Counted from the first letter of the stretch, positions 35,911 through 44,830 are shown. The stretch: DNA of 64,000 nucleotides from Nitrospirota bacterium (GCA_040755395.1 JBFMAX010000007.1:1-64000), one strand, 5' to 3'. Made by a program: numbers and translations. The notes: generated by a model from the sequence alone, not told the origin.

Positions 35911-36981
35911 ATGACCCGACAACAACTCTTTTCGCTCGCCTTTTTCGCCGTGCTGGTGCTGTTGCTGTACCAGATCGCGCTGATGTTCCGCCCGTTCCTC
36001 TTTCCCATCCTGTGGGCGATCATTCTGGCACACCTGACCTTTCCGATTCACGCGAGGCTGTCATCCTGGATGCGAGGCAGGGAGACCCTCTCCGCGGTGC
36101 TGCTGACGCTGGCCATCATCGCGCTCGTCGTGGTGCCGCTGCTGCTCCTGGGCGTGATGCTGGTCAAGGAAGCGCGCGGCGCGGAACAGGCGGTGCGGGG
36201 CTGGATCGTGTCCGGCGGCATCGAACGGCTGCCCGACCAGTTGGCGCGGCTGCCGATCGGAGGGGACCTGCTCAGGGAGGCGATCAGGCAGGCCGAAACG
36301 AAGCAGGGGAACCTGGAGTCGTTCTTCCTCTCCAGCGCGAGGACGGTGAGCGAGTTTCTCGTGAATGAGGTCAGTGACCTCATCCGGAACGTGTTCCTTC
36401 TCGTCGCGGATTTTCTGGTCATGGTCGTCACCCTGTTTTTCTTCTTCAAGGACGGCAGACGATGGCTGTCTTCCGCGTACGAACTCATTCCACTCGACGC
36501 CGCGCACAAGCAGAAAATCTTCCTGCGGTTGGATCAAACGGTTCGGGCGGTGGTGAAGGGGTTGTTGCTGACCGCCGTCGCTCAGGGGCTCCTGGCCGGC
36601 GCGGCGTATTGGGCGCTCAACGTGCCGTTTCCGGTCGTGCTCACGGCATTGACGATGCTGCTTGCGCCGTTGCCGTTCGGGGGAACGGCGTTGGTGTGGG
36701 TGCCCGTCGCGCTGTATCTCTTCTGGGTCGGGCCGGTCGGGAAGGCGCTGGTGATGCTGGCCTGGGGCGCCGGCGTCGTCACCATGGTGGATAACATCCT
36801 CAAGCCCGTGTTGATCGGGCAGGGAGCGCAGATTCCGGTCTTTCTCTTGATGTTCAGCGTGCTCGGCGGGCTCGCGTTGTACGGCGTGATCGGCATCTTT
36901 CTCGGCCCGATCCTGGCTGGCCTGCTGATCACGACCCTCCAGATCTACCGCGAGGAATACCATTCTCTGGAACATTCGTGA
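35911..36981 (+). CDS. AI-2E/PerM family transporter
   Basis: A 356-residue integral membrane protein. Hydrophobic segments alternate with loops: FSLAFFAVLVLLLYQI, FLFPILWAIILAHL, VLLTLAIIALVVVPLLLL, VFLLVADFLVMVVTLFFFF and four more near the C-terminus including YGVIGIFLGPILAGLLI. The family signature near the end (GQGAQIPVFLLMFSVLGG) is clear. Family members export small molecules or act as antiporters; the substrate is unknown and not necessarily autoinducer-2. ATG 35911 is preferred because it directly precedes the family-typical start RQQLFSLAFF. Confidence 0.85.
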   Translation: MTRQQLFSLAFFAVLVLLLYQIALMFRPFLFPILWAIILAHLTFPIHARLSSWMRGRETLSAVLLTLAIIALVVVPLLLLGVMLVKEARGAEQAVRGWIVSGGIERLPDQLARLPIGGDLLREAIRQAETKQGNLESFFLSSARTVSEFLVNEVSDLIRNVFLLVADFLVMVVTLFFFFKDGRRWLSSAYELIPLDAAHKQKIFLRLDQTVRAVVKGLLLTAVAQGLLAGAAYWALNVPFPVVLTALTMLLAPLPFGGTALVWVPVALYLFWVGPVGKALVMLAWGAGVVTMVDNILKPVLIGQGAQIPVFLLMFSVLGGLALYGVIGIFLGPILAGLLITTLQIYREEYHSLEHS

Positions 36982-37090
36982 GGCGTAAGGGGTGAGGCGT
37001 GAGCCGTTATGCAGAGCAACGGACGTGCTCGTGCATTGACCGCACGTTCTGTTAGCGACAGCGTCTCACGCCTGACGTTTCACGCCTCAC
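36978..37090. repeat. Heptad-type inverted repeat between convergent genes
   Basis: GTGAGGCGTAAGGGGTGAG... (36978-37003) pairs over about 26 bases with CTCACGCCTGACGTTTCACG... (37065-37090). The arms are variations of one 7-8 base word (GTGAGGC). It sits between the ends of the transporter and DUF3365 genes and could act as a terminator for both. Confidence 0.7.
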
Positions 37091-37100
37091 GATTCCGAAA

Positions 37101-37700
37101 CTACTCCAGCGGGATCGTGATCGCAATGCCGCCCATCACGTCGTTCAGCTTGAAGTCGCGCTTGGGGCTCAACGGGTGGCTGTTGTGACAGCTCACGCAG
37201 ACCTTCGAGACGGCGCGGTCGGCGTACACGGCCTGAAAATATCGTTTGCGGCCGCTCGTGACGATGCCGGTGAACGGGCGGTCCGGTTGGGCGCTGACCG
37301 TTTCCAACGCCTTGCGTTCCAGCGGGGTCGCCGGCGCGTTCCGTTGGTAGATCGGCCACAGGCTGATCAACCGGTAGCGGATTCCGCCGCCGCCTTCGGC
37401 GACCAGCTTGCCGGAATGCTGGAGGAACTGAGCGGGCAAGGGAAGCGCGTTGTTCTGCTCCCAATGTTCTTCGGCGTTCACGATGCCCTTCTCCTGCATC
37501 CGATTGACGACCATCGTCGTGTAAATGGTGCGATCCGCCTGGATCACCGAGTGGACGTAATCGGCGACTTTTTCCGGCGGGATGCCGGCCGGAAGGCTGC
37601 CGGCGTCTTTGGCGTGCAACGCGACGGCGGCGACACCGAGACCTGCTGCGACGACGGCGGCGAGCGCGCAGCCGTCGCCCGCTCTCCTGAACCCGTTCAT
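37101..37700 (-). CDS. Haem-binding Tll0287-like (DUF3365) exported protein
   Basis: A 199-residue protein with a signal or anchor segment (ALAAVVAAGLGVAAVALHA) and the DUF3365 fold. One covalent haem motif is present as CVSCH (168-172) in the context KVCVSCHNSHPLSPKRDF. The last block VMGGIAITIPL is the family end. The start overlaps the stop of the upstream kinase gene as ATGA, so it is translationally coupled. Such proteins sense redox state or bind small gases; here it probably provides the periplasmic haem input of the kinase pathway encoded upstream. The same domain is fused to a cyclase at 47952. Confidence 0.85.
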   Translation of the reverse strand: MNGFRRAGDGCALAAVVAAGLGVAAVALHAKDAGSLPAGIPPEKVADYVHSVIQADRTIYTTMVVNRMQEKGIVNAEEHWEQNNALPLPAQFLQHSGKLVAEGGGGIRYRLISLWPIYQRNAPATPLERKALETVSAQPDRPFTGIVTSGRKRYFQAVYADRAVSKVCVSCHNSHPLSPKRDFKLNDVMGGIAITIPLE

Positions 37701-40168
37701 GGCGTCCGTTCCTCCTTCTGCGAGGGGGCGTCGACGGCGGGAAGGGTGATCCAGCAGGTGACGCCCTGCCCTTCCACGCTTTCCAGGCGGATGTCGCCGC
37801 CGAACTTGACGACGATGCGCTTCGCGATCGTGAGGCCGAGCCCGGACCCTTCGCCCTGCGGTTTGGTGGTAAAGAAAGGATCGAAGACCTTGGTCAGGTG
37901 CTCGTGCGGGATACCCGGGCCGGTGTCGCGGATCATGATGGTGATCGCCGACGCGTCGCGTTCCGTGCGCAGCACCAGCGAGCCCTTGCCGCGCATGGCC
38001 TGGACGGCGTTGGCCAGGACGTTGACGAACGCCTGGCGGAGCTCGTCGGGCAGGGCGCTGACGAGCAGGTGCGGCTGATAGTATTTCTGAGTCTCGACGC
38101 CGAGGGTCTCGGACCCGCTCTGCACGATCGCCCAGGCCTGATCGAGCTGCGCGTTCACGTCCACGGGCACGCGCTGGTCCTTGGCCTCGCGGATCGTCTG
38201 GCCGGCGAAATCGCGGATGACGGCGGCCATCCGGCGCCCGTGCTCGACGATGTCTCTGGCGTAGGCTTTGATCCGGCCCAGGTCCGTCTCTTCCTGGATG
38301 GCCTCGCCGAGTCCGAGAATGCCGAACAACGGGTTGTTCAATTCGTGTCCGATGCCGGCCGTGAGCACGCCGAGGCTGCCGGATTTCTCCGCCTGAATGA
38401 GCTGATCCTGAAGGCGGCTCTCTTCGGTCGCATCCCGCAGGACGAGGCCGATCCGCCGGCCCTCGCCGGGACGGCCGCCCAGACTGAACCATTCGTACCG
38501 GTAGAGGTGCCGGCCGAGTTGGAGTTCGCGCCGCCCGCCTCGCGCCGAATGGGCCAGCGCGGGCGCAAGCGGGTCGCGGGCCTCGCCCAACGGGCCAATG
38601 TCCGGCGCGCCGGTCTTCTGCAACGACCCGTTGCCGGCGCTCAGGAGTTCCTGGCGCAGCCGTTGTTGCACGGACGGGTTGACGCGCAGCAGGTCGAACA
38701 GGGTGGTCGGGCGCGGTTCGTCGTCTTCCGCAAGCGTGAACGCGTCCTTACAGGCTCGATTCATGTATTGGACCTGCTCGGCCTGGTCGACCATGATGAT
38801 GGGGGTCGGCACGGCGTCGAGGATCTGATCCGTCGATTTCTGCAGGTACTGGACTTCCTGGCTTTTCAATTCCACCTGGGTGGTCAATCCGGCGAAGGCG
38901 GCTTCCAGTTGGGCGTTCATCCGATTGATCTCTTCGGCCAAATCTTCAAGCTCGTCGCCGGTCCGGATGGTGAGCCGATCGCGCAATTCGCCCCGACCGA
39001 TCGACCGCGCCGCTTCCTGTAATTGGCGAACCGGGGTGACGATCCGGCCGGCGGCGAAAGAGCCCAGCATGATCAGCAGCCCGACGGCGACCAGACCGAA
39101 TACGGAAAGCCAGGTGAAGAGATGGCGGATGGGCGCGAACAGCTCGCTCGAGGATTGCCAGACGAATGTATGCCAGGCGGTGTCGGAGGAGCCGTTGGTG
39201 GCCCGGCTCGTTTCCGGCAGCGGCGCGAAGCCGATGATGGACGACGTCCGGCCGCCGTGCCCGTCGCTGGGCGCGTTCACCCAGCCGGGCGAAAGCGGCG
39301 TGACGAGCGGGATCAGCGCGGTGTCCGCCAGACGCACGCCGGTGGGTAGGATCGGACAGTTCATCACGATGCCCCGGCTGTCGATCAGCATCACGTGGCC
39401 GGTCTTGCCGAACCGGATCGGCGAGACGGAGGGCGAGAAGAATTCCTTCGCGTCCAGGACGCGGTGCAGGACGCCGATCGCTTCGTAGCGGATGCTGTCC
39501 ATCACCGGCACCGACAGGGTGAAGACGTAGGTCCCGATGCGGTCGTCAAACGCGACGTCTTCGATGTAGGTGGTGCCGACGCCTTTGTTGAAGGCGCCCT
39601 GCCACCACGCGGCCTCGCCGTTCGCATACGGGGCGTCCGCGTTCAGGCTTGCCACCAGGGCGCCCATCTTGTCCGTGAGGAACAGGGCCTTGGTGGCCGA
39701 ACGCACGGCTTCGGGCAAGGGTTGGCCGGGATCGCTGTTCGAGCCGGTGTAGTGCTGGCGCAGGAGTCGCGCGAGCTTGTTGTCGGTGATGTCTTTGATC
39801 AAAGCCGGGTCGCGGGCACGCCACCGGGCGGCCTGCGCCTCAAGCGCCGCGCGCGCCTGGTCTTCCGAAAGGGACTCGATCCGGTCCCGCCGCCGTTCCA
39901 ATTCGGCCACAATGACGGGATCGATCGCGATGCGCGAGGTGCGGGCGATCTCCTCGCCGACGACGAGATCGAGCTTCCGGGCCGTCTCGGTGGCGAGGGC
40001 CTTGAAGCTTTCGCCGCTGACTTCGCGGATCTCGCGGGAACCCTGCAGGAAGGCCATGAGGAGGCCGGCGAAGAGGGGCACCACGCCCACCAACAGCATG
40101 GAGAGGATGAGCTTGCCCTTCAACCCCCAGCGGAGGCGGCGTCCTGTGAGCGGTCCGTCACGGATCAT
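37697..40168 (-). CDS. Membrane sensor histidine kinase with Cache domain
   Basis: An 823-residue kinase. N-terminal helix (LILSMLLVGVVPLFAGLLMAF), a large extracytoplasmic Cache-type domain (about 45-345), a second membrane helix (LSVFGLVAVGLLIMLGSFAAG), HAMP (QLQEAARSIGRGELRDRL), a PAS domain (DQILDAVPTPIIMVDQAEQV), then HisKA with His608 (LTAGIGHELNNPL) and the ATPase domain (NVLANAVQAM, DTGPGIP, GEGSGLGLTIAKRI). Start and stop overlap both neighbours by four bases. With the upstream response regulator and kinase and the downstream haem protein, this looks like a single signalling pathway. A small extracytoplasmic ligand is expected. Confidence 0.9.
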   Translation of the reverse strand: MIRDGPLTGRRLRWGLKGKLILSMLLVGVVPLFAGLLMAFLQGSREIREVSGESFKALATETARKLDLVVGEEIARTSRIAIDPVIVAELERRRDRIESLSEDQARAALEAQAARWRARDPALIKDITDNKLARLLRQHYTGSNSDPGQPLPEAVRSATKALFLTDKMGALVASLNADAPYANGEAAWWQGAFNKGVGTTYIEDVAFDDRIGTYVFTLSVPVMDSIRYEAIGVLHRVLDAKEFFSPSVSPIRFGKTGHVMLIDSRGIVMNCPILPTGVRLADTALIPLVTPLSPGWVNAPSDGHGGRTSSIIGFAPLPETSRATNGSSDTAWHTFVWQSSSELFAPIRHLFTWLSVFGLVAVGLLIMLGSFAAGRIVTPVRQLQEAARSIGRGELRDRLTIRTGDELEDLAEEINRMNAQLEAAFAGLTTQVELKSQEVQYLQKSTDQILDAVPTPIIMVDQAEQVQYMNRACKDAFTLAEDDEPRPTTLFDLLRVNPSVQQRLRQELLSAGNGSLQKTGAPDIGPLGEARDPLAPALAHSARGGRRELQLGRHLYRYEWFSLGGRPGEGRRIGLVLRDATEESRLQDQLIQAEKSGSLGVLTAGIGHELNNPLFGILGLGEAIQEETDLGRIKAYARDIVEHGRRMAAVIRDFAGQTIREAKDQRVPVDVNAQLDQAWAIVQSGSETLGVETQKYYQPHLLVSALPDELRQAFVNVLANAVQAMRGKGSLVLRTERDASAITIMIRDTGPGIPHEHLTKVFDPFFTTKPQGEGSGLGLTIAKRIVVKFGGDIRLESVEGQGVTCWITLPAVDAPSQKEERTP

Positions 40169-41223
40169 GGTCCGTTCTCCGGCGGAACCGGTTCGGCCGG
40201 CGGGAGCTCGATGCGGAACGTCGAGCCGGCACCCACGCGGCTGTCCACGTGGATCTTGCCGTGCAACCTGGTCACGACGGCCTTCGCATTGTACAGGCCC
40301 AAGCCTGTGCCTTTCCCCGGCGGCTTCGTCGTGAAAAACGGCTCGAAAATCCGCCCGATCAAGTCCTGCGGGATGCCGCAGCCGGTGTCCGACACGCTGG
40401 CGGTCACGACTCCGTTCTCGCGGCCGGTCCGGAGCGTGAGCGTGCCGCCCCGCTCCATGGCCTGGACGGCGTTGGAGATCAGGTTCACGAAGACGTGCAA
40501 CAGCTCGTCCGGGTTCCCCGTCACGATCGGCTCGGGCGCATAGCGCCGAACCACCGTGATGTCCTGAAAGGCGACGGCATGGCGGGCGATCTTCAGCGCC
40601 TCGTCCAGCTTGGCGTTCAGATCGACGCGCGCGGATTCTTCGCCGACGGATCGCCTTGCGTAGCGCGTGAGATCGCGGCAGATCGCGCTGGTGCGGTTGA
40701 CGGCCTGGATGATGTCCCGCGCATGCTCCCGCACGACCGCCGGGTCCTGTTCTTCGAGTAGATTCTCGGCGAGGCCCAGGATCAGTTGCAAGGGATTGTT
40801 GATGTCGTGCGCGATGCCGGCGGCGAACGAGCCCACTCCGGCCAGCTTCTCGGCATGGAAAAGCTCGGTCTGCAGTTTGGTCTGGTGTTGAATCAGAGTC
40901 CAGAGCAGTCGGGCGACCGCGCCGCTCAGCACTTCGGCGCCGGGACCCTTGTGGGCGAGGACGAACCGCTCCATCTCGGGGTCCCCCGTGACGTCCAGGA
41001 TGAGACCGACGCCGTGATTCGCGATGAGATCACGGACTCCGTCGGTGACCGGAATGTTCAGGTCCCTCGCCCGTTGCAGGCCGGGCGCCAGAGGATTTTT
41101 GTCCGTGATCCCGACGATGACGATGCCCGGAACCTGGTGCAACAGATCCAGGAGGGCGGTCCCGCCCTTGCCGGCGCCCAATATGGCCACCTTCGTGGTG
41201 TGGGATGGAGCCATCGCGCGCAC
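40165..41223 (-). CDS. Histidine kinase with N-terminal Rossmann (dinucleotide-binding) domain
   Basis: A 352-residue kinase with no membrane segment. The first about 105 residues are an NAD(P)-binding-like Rossmann domain (VAILGAGKGGTALLDLLHQV; IVIVGITDKNPLAPG; LILDVTGDPEMERF), as in dehydrogenase N-termini. A HisKA domain with His139 (FAAGIAHDINNPLQLILGLA) and an ATPase domain (NLISNAVQAME, DTGCGIP, GKGTGLGLYNAKAV) follow. This architecture suggests that a dinucleotide or a metabolite controls the kinase. An alternative start is ATG 41214. Overlap by four bases with the downstream kinase indicates coupling. Confidence 0.85.
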   Translation of the reverse strand: MRAMAPSHTTKVAILGAGKGGTALLDLLHQVPGIVIVGITDKNPLAPGLQRARDLNIPVTDGVRDLIANHGVGLILDVTGDPEMERFVLAHKGPGAEVLSGAVARLLWTLIQHQTKLQTELFHAEKLAGVGSFAAGIAHDINNPLQLILGLAENLLEEQDPAVVREHARDIIQAVNRTSAICRDLTRYARRSVGEESARVDLNAKLDEALKIARHAVAFQDITVVRRYAPEPIVTGNPDELLHVFVNLISNAVQAMERGGTLTLRTGRENGVVTASVSDTGCGIPQDLIGRIFEPFFTTKPPGKGTGLGLYNAKAVVTRLHGKIHVDSRVGAGSTFRIELPPAEPVPPENGP

Positions 41224-41342
41224 GCTTGTTCGCCGACCCGGAGACGTGCCGAAGGCCGGGACTTCCTGCGCCGCCCCGTCGCCTTCCGAAGGAGAAACCG
41301 TCTCTCCTCCGGAAGGGGAGGGATCAGGGAGAGAGCGACTCG

Positions 41343-41777
41343 TCAGAGATGCGCGATCTCCCGCTGTTCCATGGCGCGGGCGACGGCGGCCTTCAGTTTG
41401 TCGCCTTCCACCGGTTTGACCAGGTAGTCCACCACGCCGTCTCTCATCAGTGACGTCGCCATGTCGGTGTCGGGGAAGCCGGTCAGGACGATCAGGGGAA
41501 CGCGCGGGTATTCTCTCCGGAAGTACGCGATGGCTTCCACGCCGTTGATCTTGGGCATGCGGATGTCGCAGATCACGACGTCCAACATCACGCGATTTTC
41601 GCCCGTGTTGATGATTTCGATGGCCTTCTCGCCGTTCTCCGCTTCGAGCACGTCGTAGCCGGCCTTCTGCAAGGTCATGCGCACCACTTTTCGGATGTCC
41701 GGTTCGTCATCGACCACGAGGATGCGGCCGTTGCCGGTTGAGGAACCGAAAAGAAGATCCGTTTTGTACTCCGTCAT
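41343..41777 (-). CDS. Receiver-only response regulator
   Basis: A 144-residue receiver (RILVVDDEPDIRKVVRMTLQ; phospho-acceptor Asp in VVICDIRMPKINGVE; switch Thr in LTGF; Lys in LVKPVEG). No output domain, so it probably works by protein contact or in a phosphorelay. ATG 41777 has AAGGAGG nine bases upstream; the frame is open further up without a good start. First gene of the set leading to the two kinases and the haem protein. The 119-base gap to the next gene contains a G/C repeat hairpin (GGAGAAACCGTCTCTCC). Confidence 0.9.
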   Translation of the reverse strand: MTEYKTDLLFGSSTGNGRILVVDDEPDIRKVVRMTLQKAGYDVLEAENGEKAIEIINTGENRVMLDVVICDIRMPKINGVEAIAYFRREYPRVPLIVLTGFPDTDMATSLMRDGVVDYLVKPVEGDKLKAAVARAMEQREIAHL

Positions 41778-42028
41778 GTGATCCTCCTTGTCTATTGAGG
41801 TGCACTGCGCCGCTGCCCGACCCGACTCGAGCGTCGTCGTCTTACGTCGCAACATCGATGCCGTCGCACATCCGGGCGGATGGATTCAGATTTTCCGCAA
41901 CTTACAGCGAGACGTTGGATCACTGGCCTGGGCCGCTGGTTGAGATCAGCCATGCGCGCGCGAAAAGCACCATCGCCCACGCGCGCCCGAGGCACCGTGA
42001 CGACCGATCCGCCGGCGTAGTCGCGTGG

Positions 42029-42109
42029 CTACCGTGACCAGATGCTTCGGATAACCAACACCATTCCGACCGCGATGAGCGCGATCGCCGTCACGATCGT
42101 GAGCGTCAT
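42029..42109 (-). CDS. Single-helix membrane microprotein
   Basis: A 26-residue peptide from ATG 42109, preceded by GCGGGAGG at good spacing. It consists of one hydrophobic helix (TLTIVTAIALIAVGMVLVI) with a short basic end (RSIWSR). No homologue can be named. Similar single-helix peptides are common and easily missed. Existence is inferred from the ribosome site and composition; the flanking sequence carries nothing else recognisable. Confidence 0.45.
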   Translation of the reverse strand: MTLTIVTAIALIAVGMVLVIRSIWSR

Positions 42110-42536
42110 GGTCCAACCTCCCGCCGGCCTGTCATGACCTTGTTGCAGCTCGACACGCGCAACATCCGTACCAGCACCAGGCCTGATGACGGTCATGACC
42201 GGGGCGCGCCGGAAAGCTGAAGATTTTCGAGAAGGTTCGAACGGGTGCGACGATCGCCTTCTCTGCGCGCAGTCTTCCGGAGTGCGCGGCGAGGCGTATC
42301 GAAATCGATACCCCGGCGTATACGATTCGATAACAGTCCTGAGGGCCTTTCGGACGATCGGCAGCATGAAACTAGCCAATAGCTAGCAGCGAATAGCTCG
42401 TCATAGATCAGAGCTATTTGCTACCCGCTACTCGCTATTTCAGAGCTGTTCGCTACTGGCTGCTGGCTATTTCCAGAGCGGGGAATTGCGTTTGCCGAGG
42501 GGAGTGGAGTATTTTTACGTCGTTCCTTCGGGCTCG
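42110..42536. other. Gene-free stretch containing a heptad-type hairpin
   Basis: No gene is visible. From 42376 to 42476 the word GAATAGCT and its complement recur (CAATAGCTAGCAGCGAATAG, then CTATTTGCTACCCGCTACTC), forming an inverted repeat with mismatched arms about 25 bases long. It lies upstream of the BolA-like gene and may affect its expression. Confidence 0.6.
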
Positions 42537-42776
42537 ATGATCACGCAGGACGCGCTGACCAACTATATTCGGCAGATCATGCCGGATGCGATGGTGTCGG
42601 TGACCGATCGCACCGGGACGATGGACCATCTCGTCATCACGGTGGTGTCGGATCACTTTAAGGGCAAGAACCTGCTGGACCGGCATCGCATGGTGTACCA
42701 GGCCCTGGCGGCGCCGATGAAGGACGGCCGGATCCATGCGTTGGAGATCACCGCTCGGACGACGGATGAAACGTGA
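42537..42776 (+). CDS. BolA/IbaG family protein
   Basis: A 79-residue protein with the BolA class II-K fold: N-terminal helix (QDALTNYIRQIMPDAMVSVT), the strand-loop block DHLVITVVSDHFKGKNLLDR and the C-terminal helix with HRMVYQALAAPMKDGRIHAL. In characterised systems BolA binds a [2Fe-2S] cluster jointly with a monothiol glutaredoxin through a conserved His; H is present in HRMVYQAL and in DHF. A Grx4-type gene lies 104 bases downstream, supporting this pairing. The start is taken as ATG 42537; the frame is open upstream. Confidence 0.85.
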   Translation: MITQDALTNYIRQIMPDAMVSVTDRTGTMDHLVITVVSDHFKGKNLLDRHRMVYQALAAPMKDGRIHALEITARTTDET

Positions 42777-42865
42777 GTTATAGCTGGTAGCCGATAGCTA
42801 ATAGCTGACAGCCGACGGCTGATAGCTGATCACGGTACGTTGACGGCTGCACGCTGTCGGCTGAT
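42777..42865. repeat. Heptad-type repeat hairpin between bolA- and grx4-like genes
   Basis: Runs of the word AGCTGATAGC and variants (GGTAGCCGATAGCTAATAGC, then GACGGCTGATAGCTGATCAC) over about 85 bases with self-complementary arms. The same word class appears at 42376 and 54462. Confidence 0.65.
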
Positions 42866-42880
42866 TGATGGAGGGTGAAC

Positions 42881-43204
42881 ATGCGCGACCCGATCGAAGA
42901 GGAAATCCAGCGCGAGATCAAAACCCACAAGATTCTGATCTATGGCAAAGGGACGAAGACGATGCCCATGTGCGGGTTCACCCGCGAGACGATGCAATTT
43001 TTCGACAAGTACGGCTATCCCTACGAAGTCATCGACGTGCTGTCGAATCCCGCCAAGCGCGAGGCCTTGACCAAGATGACCAATTGGCCGACGCTCCCCA
43101 AGGTCTTCATCGACGGCCAGTTCTACGGCGATACCGACATTCTCGATCCCATGGAGAAGAAGGGGGAGGTCGAGCCGCTGCTCAAGAAAGCGTTCGGCCG
43201 TTAA
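42881..43204 (+). CDS. Monothiol glutaredoxin (Grx4 family)
   Basis: A 107-residue glutaredoxin. The active-site Cys31 is in the family block KGTKTMPMCGFTRETMQFF, matching the CGFS type with T replacing S. Other conserved blocks are LPKVFIDGQFYGDTDIL and EKKGEVEPLLKKAF. The start is ATG 42881 behind GGAGGG; a GTG two codons earlier is less well spaced. Such proteins hold a [2Fe-2S] cluster with BolA and move clusters or sense iron; the bolA-like gene lies just upstream. Confidence 0.9.
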   Translation: MRDPIEEEIQREIKTHKILIYGKGTKTMPMCGFTRETMQFFDKYGYPYEVIDVLSNPAKREALTKMTNWPTLPKVFIDGQFYGDTDILDPMEKKGEVEPLLKKAFGR

Positions 43205-43290
43205 AATCCTCAACGCTGAAGTCTGAATAGACCGCATGGCGCGTTCAGCACTCCCAGTTCTGCACTCAGCCTTCGCGCTCAGCATCGGCT
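43205..43290. repeat. Heptad-type repeat region downstream of the glutaredoxin
   Basis: Variants of CTCAACGCTGAAG and its complement (GTTCAGCACTCCCAGTTCTG, GCGCTCAGCATCGGCTGAGC) form inverted repeats between this gene and the next. Confidence 0.6.
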
Positions 43291-43428
43291 GAGCGCTTCC
43301 CGCGCCGACCGTTCGCGTTTCATCAAACAGGATTGTTCTACGGCGTGTTCCGCTGCGCTGTTATCATTGCAGCGGAACGGCTGTTGCTTGGCACTGTTTC
43401 CACTGAGAGAAGCGGTGAAGGAGAACCC

Positions 43429-44403
43429 GTGTTGAAAAGGCGTCTCTTGGATCGACGGCTCGGGCTTCTGATGCTGGGAGTCGGGCTGCTCGCGAGCGCC
43501 GCCGCGGCTCAGGCCGAAACGGGAGCCCCCGCCGTGCATTGGGGCGCGCTGGCCTATCCGGACCAGTCGCCGACGCTGGCGCTCACGGGGAATTTCAATC
43601 GGTTCACCGAATTTAACGGCGAAGGGCGACGCTTCAACAATATCAGGGAGACGATGGGGTTCAACTTCGCTTCCATCAGTTGGACCGAACACTGGAGGCG
43701 CTGGGAGCACTGGAGCACCAATCTGACCGTCGGCGCCGGCCCGACGGGAAACCAGCCGACCGGTTATCTACAGAACGAGTTCATTCATGACACGGTCTGG
43801 GGAATTCCTAAGGTGCCGATCGGCCGGCTCCGGGAAGAAACCGATTTCATGATCGACGGCTCCCTCACGCGCTGGATCGATCTGGGAGCGTGGCGGAAGG
43901 GACTCTTTGCCGGCGCCGGGGTCTCGACCGGCAGCCTCTATCATGAAGGATTCGCGCGCGCCGGGTTCCGCCGCGCGCCGATCGGGTCGTGGGCGCTGCC
44001 CACGTCATGGGAACAGGCAATTCCGGTTCTCGGCTGGCTGAAGGGGTTTCATCTGTCCGGGATGGTGCGGTACGGACGACTGTATTCAGGCGCCGCCTTT
44101 CGCCAGGTCTCGCCGGAATCCTACCTAGCTCAGGGGTCGATCAGTTGGGGCATCTACGATGGCGCCGACGGGTCTCCGTTCTTCGAGATCGAAATCGGCG
44201 CGACCATCGATTCCGGCCTCTTCGCTGACTTGAAAGGCAACGCGTTGGAAGAGCGCTTCTGGACCGCCGCGGTGCGGATCAGGCGGTTCACGTTTGAAAC
44301 CTGGAACGACCAGTTGAATCGTCAGGATTACGGACCGACCTACGGCTTCGCGATCTCCTACGACATCTATTCGGCCTTGCCGGCATCGCTGCAATGGCGG
44401 TAG
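43429..44403 (+). CDS. Outer-membrane beta-barrel protein
   Basis: A 324-residue protein starting at GTG 43429 behind GAAGGAG. It has a signal peptide (LLMLGVGLLASAAAAQAETG) and beta-strand rich sequence with aromatic blocks (TLALTGNFNRFTEFNGEG, FNFASISWTEHWRRWEHWST, FHLSGMVRYGRLYSGAAF, TYGFAISYDIYSALPASLQW). It resembles lipid A deacylase-like or other outer-membrane barrel proteins in length and pattern; no catalytic site is clear. The role is unknown, location probably the outer membrane. Confidence 0.65.
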   Translation: MLKRRLLDRRLGLLMLGVGLLASAAAAQAETGAPAVHWGALAYPDQSPTLALTGNFNRFTEFNGEGRRFNNIRETMGFNFASISWTEHWRRWEHWSTNLTVGAGPTGNQPTGYLQNEFIHDTVWGIPKVPIGRLREETDFMIDGSLTRWIDLGAWRKGLFAGAGVSTGSLYHEGFARAGFRRAPIGSWALPTSWEQAIPVLGWLKGFHLSGMVRYGRLYSGAAFRQVSPESYLAQGSISWGIYDGADGSPFFEIEIGATIDSGLFADLKGNALEERFWTAAVRIRRFTFETWNDQLNRQDYGPTYGFAISYDIYSALPASLQWR

Positions 44404-44830
44404 GGACAGGCCGGGCTGGACTGCCTTTGCTTGAGGCCAGAGCCGTTTTGGTCCGCCGTAAGCCTCAGCTCCACTTGGTTGCGGAACTTGTTCCGTTCCG
44501 ACTATCCGTCGAACGGAACTTCGCACGACACCGGCCGCCTCACCGACTCGGCGGCGCGCACAGGCTTGGCGCTCTTTATTCATCGCGCCGTGCGCCCTCA
44601 CCACCCGCTTGGAGCGGGCCGTTTCGCTTCGGCAACGGTCGGAGCACAAATCGGCTCTGATGCCCGCTCCAGCAGTCCAGCCCGGCTGAGGTGAAGTAAG
44701 GAAGATCTGAGGTTGTGGCTTCGCCGTGCGTTCGTTCCATCCGAGACATGAATGATGAGCGTTTGTTGTTTGCGGGGCTTCGTTGGGAGCCGCTGTTTGG
44801 CCGGTGGGTGGAGCTGAGGGATAATAGTTC
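44404..44830. other. Gene-free stretch with a 14-base inverted repeat pair
   Basis: CCGGGCTGGACTGC (44411-44424) pairs perfectly with GCAGTCCAGCCCGG (44672-44685), enclosing about 247 bases that themselves contain stems, for example GTTCCGTTCCGAC against GTCGAACGGAAC and GCCCGCTCC-type words. There is no coding signature. It may be a non-autonomous mobile element or a structured RNA; see findings. Confidence 0.5.
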
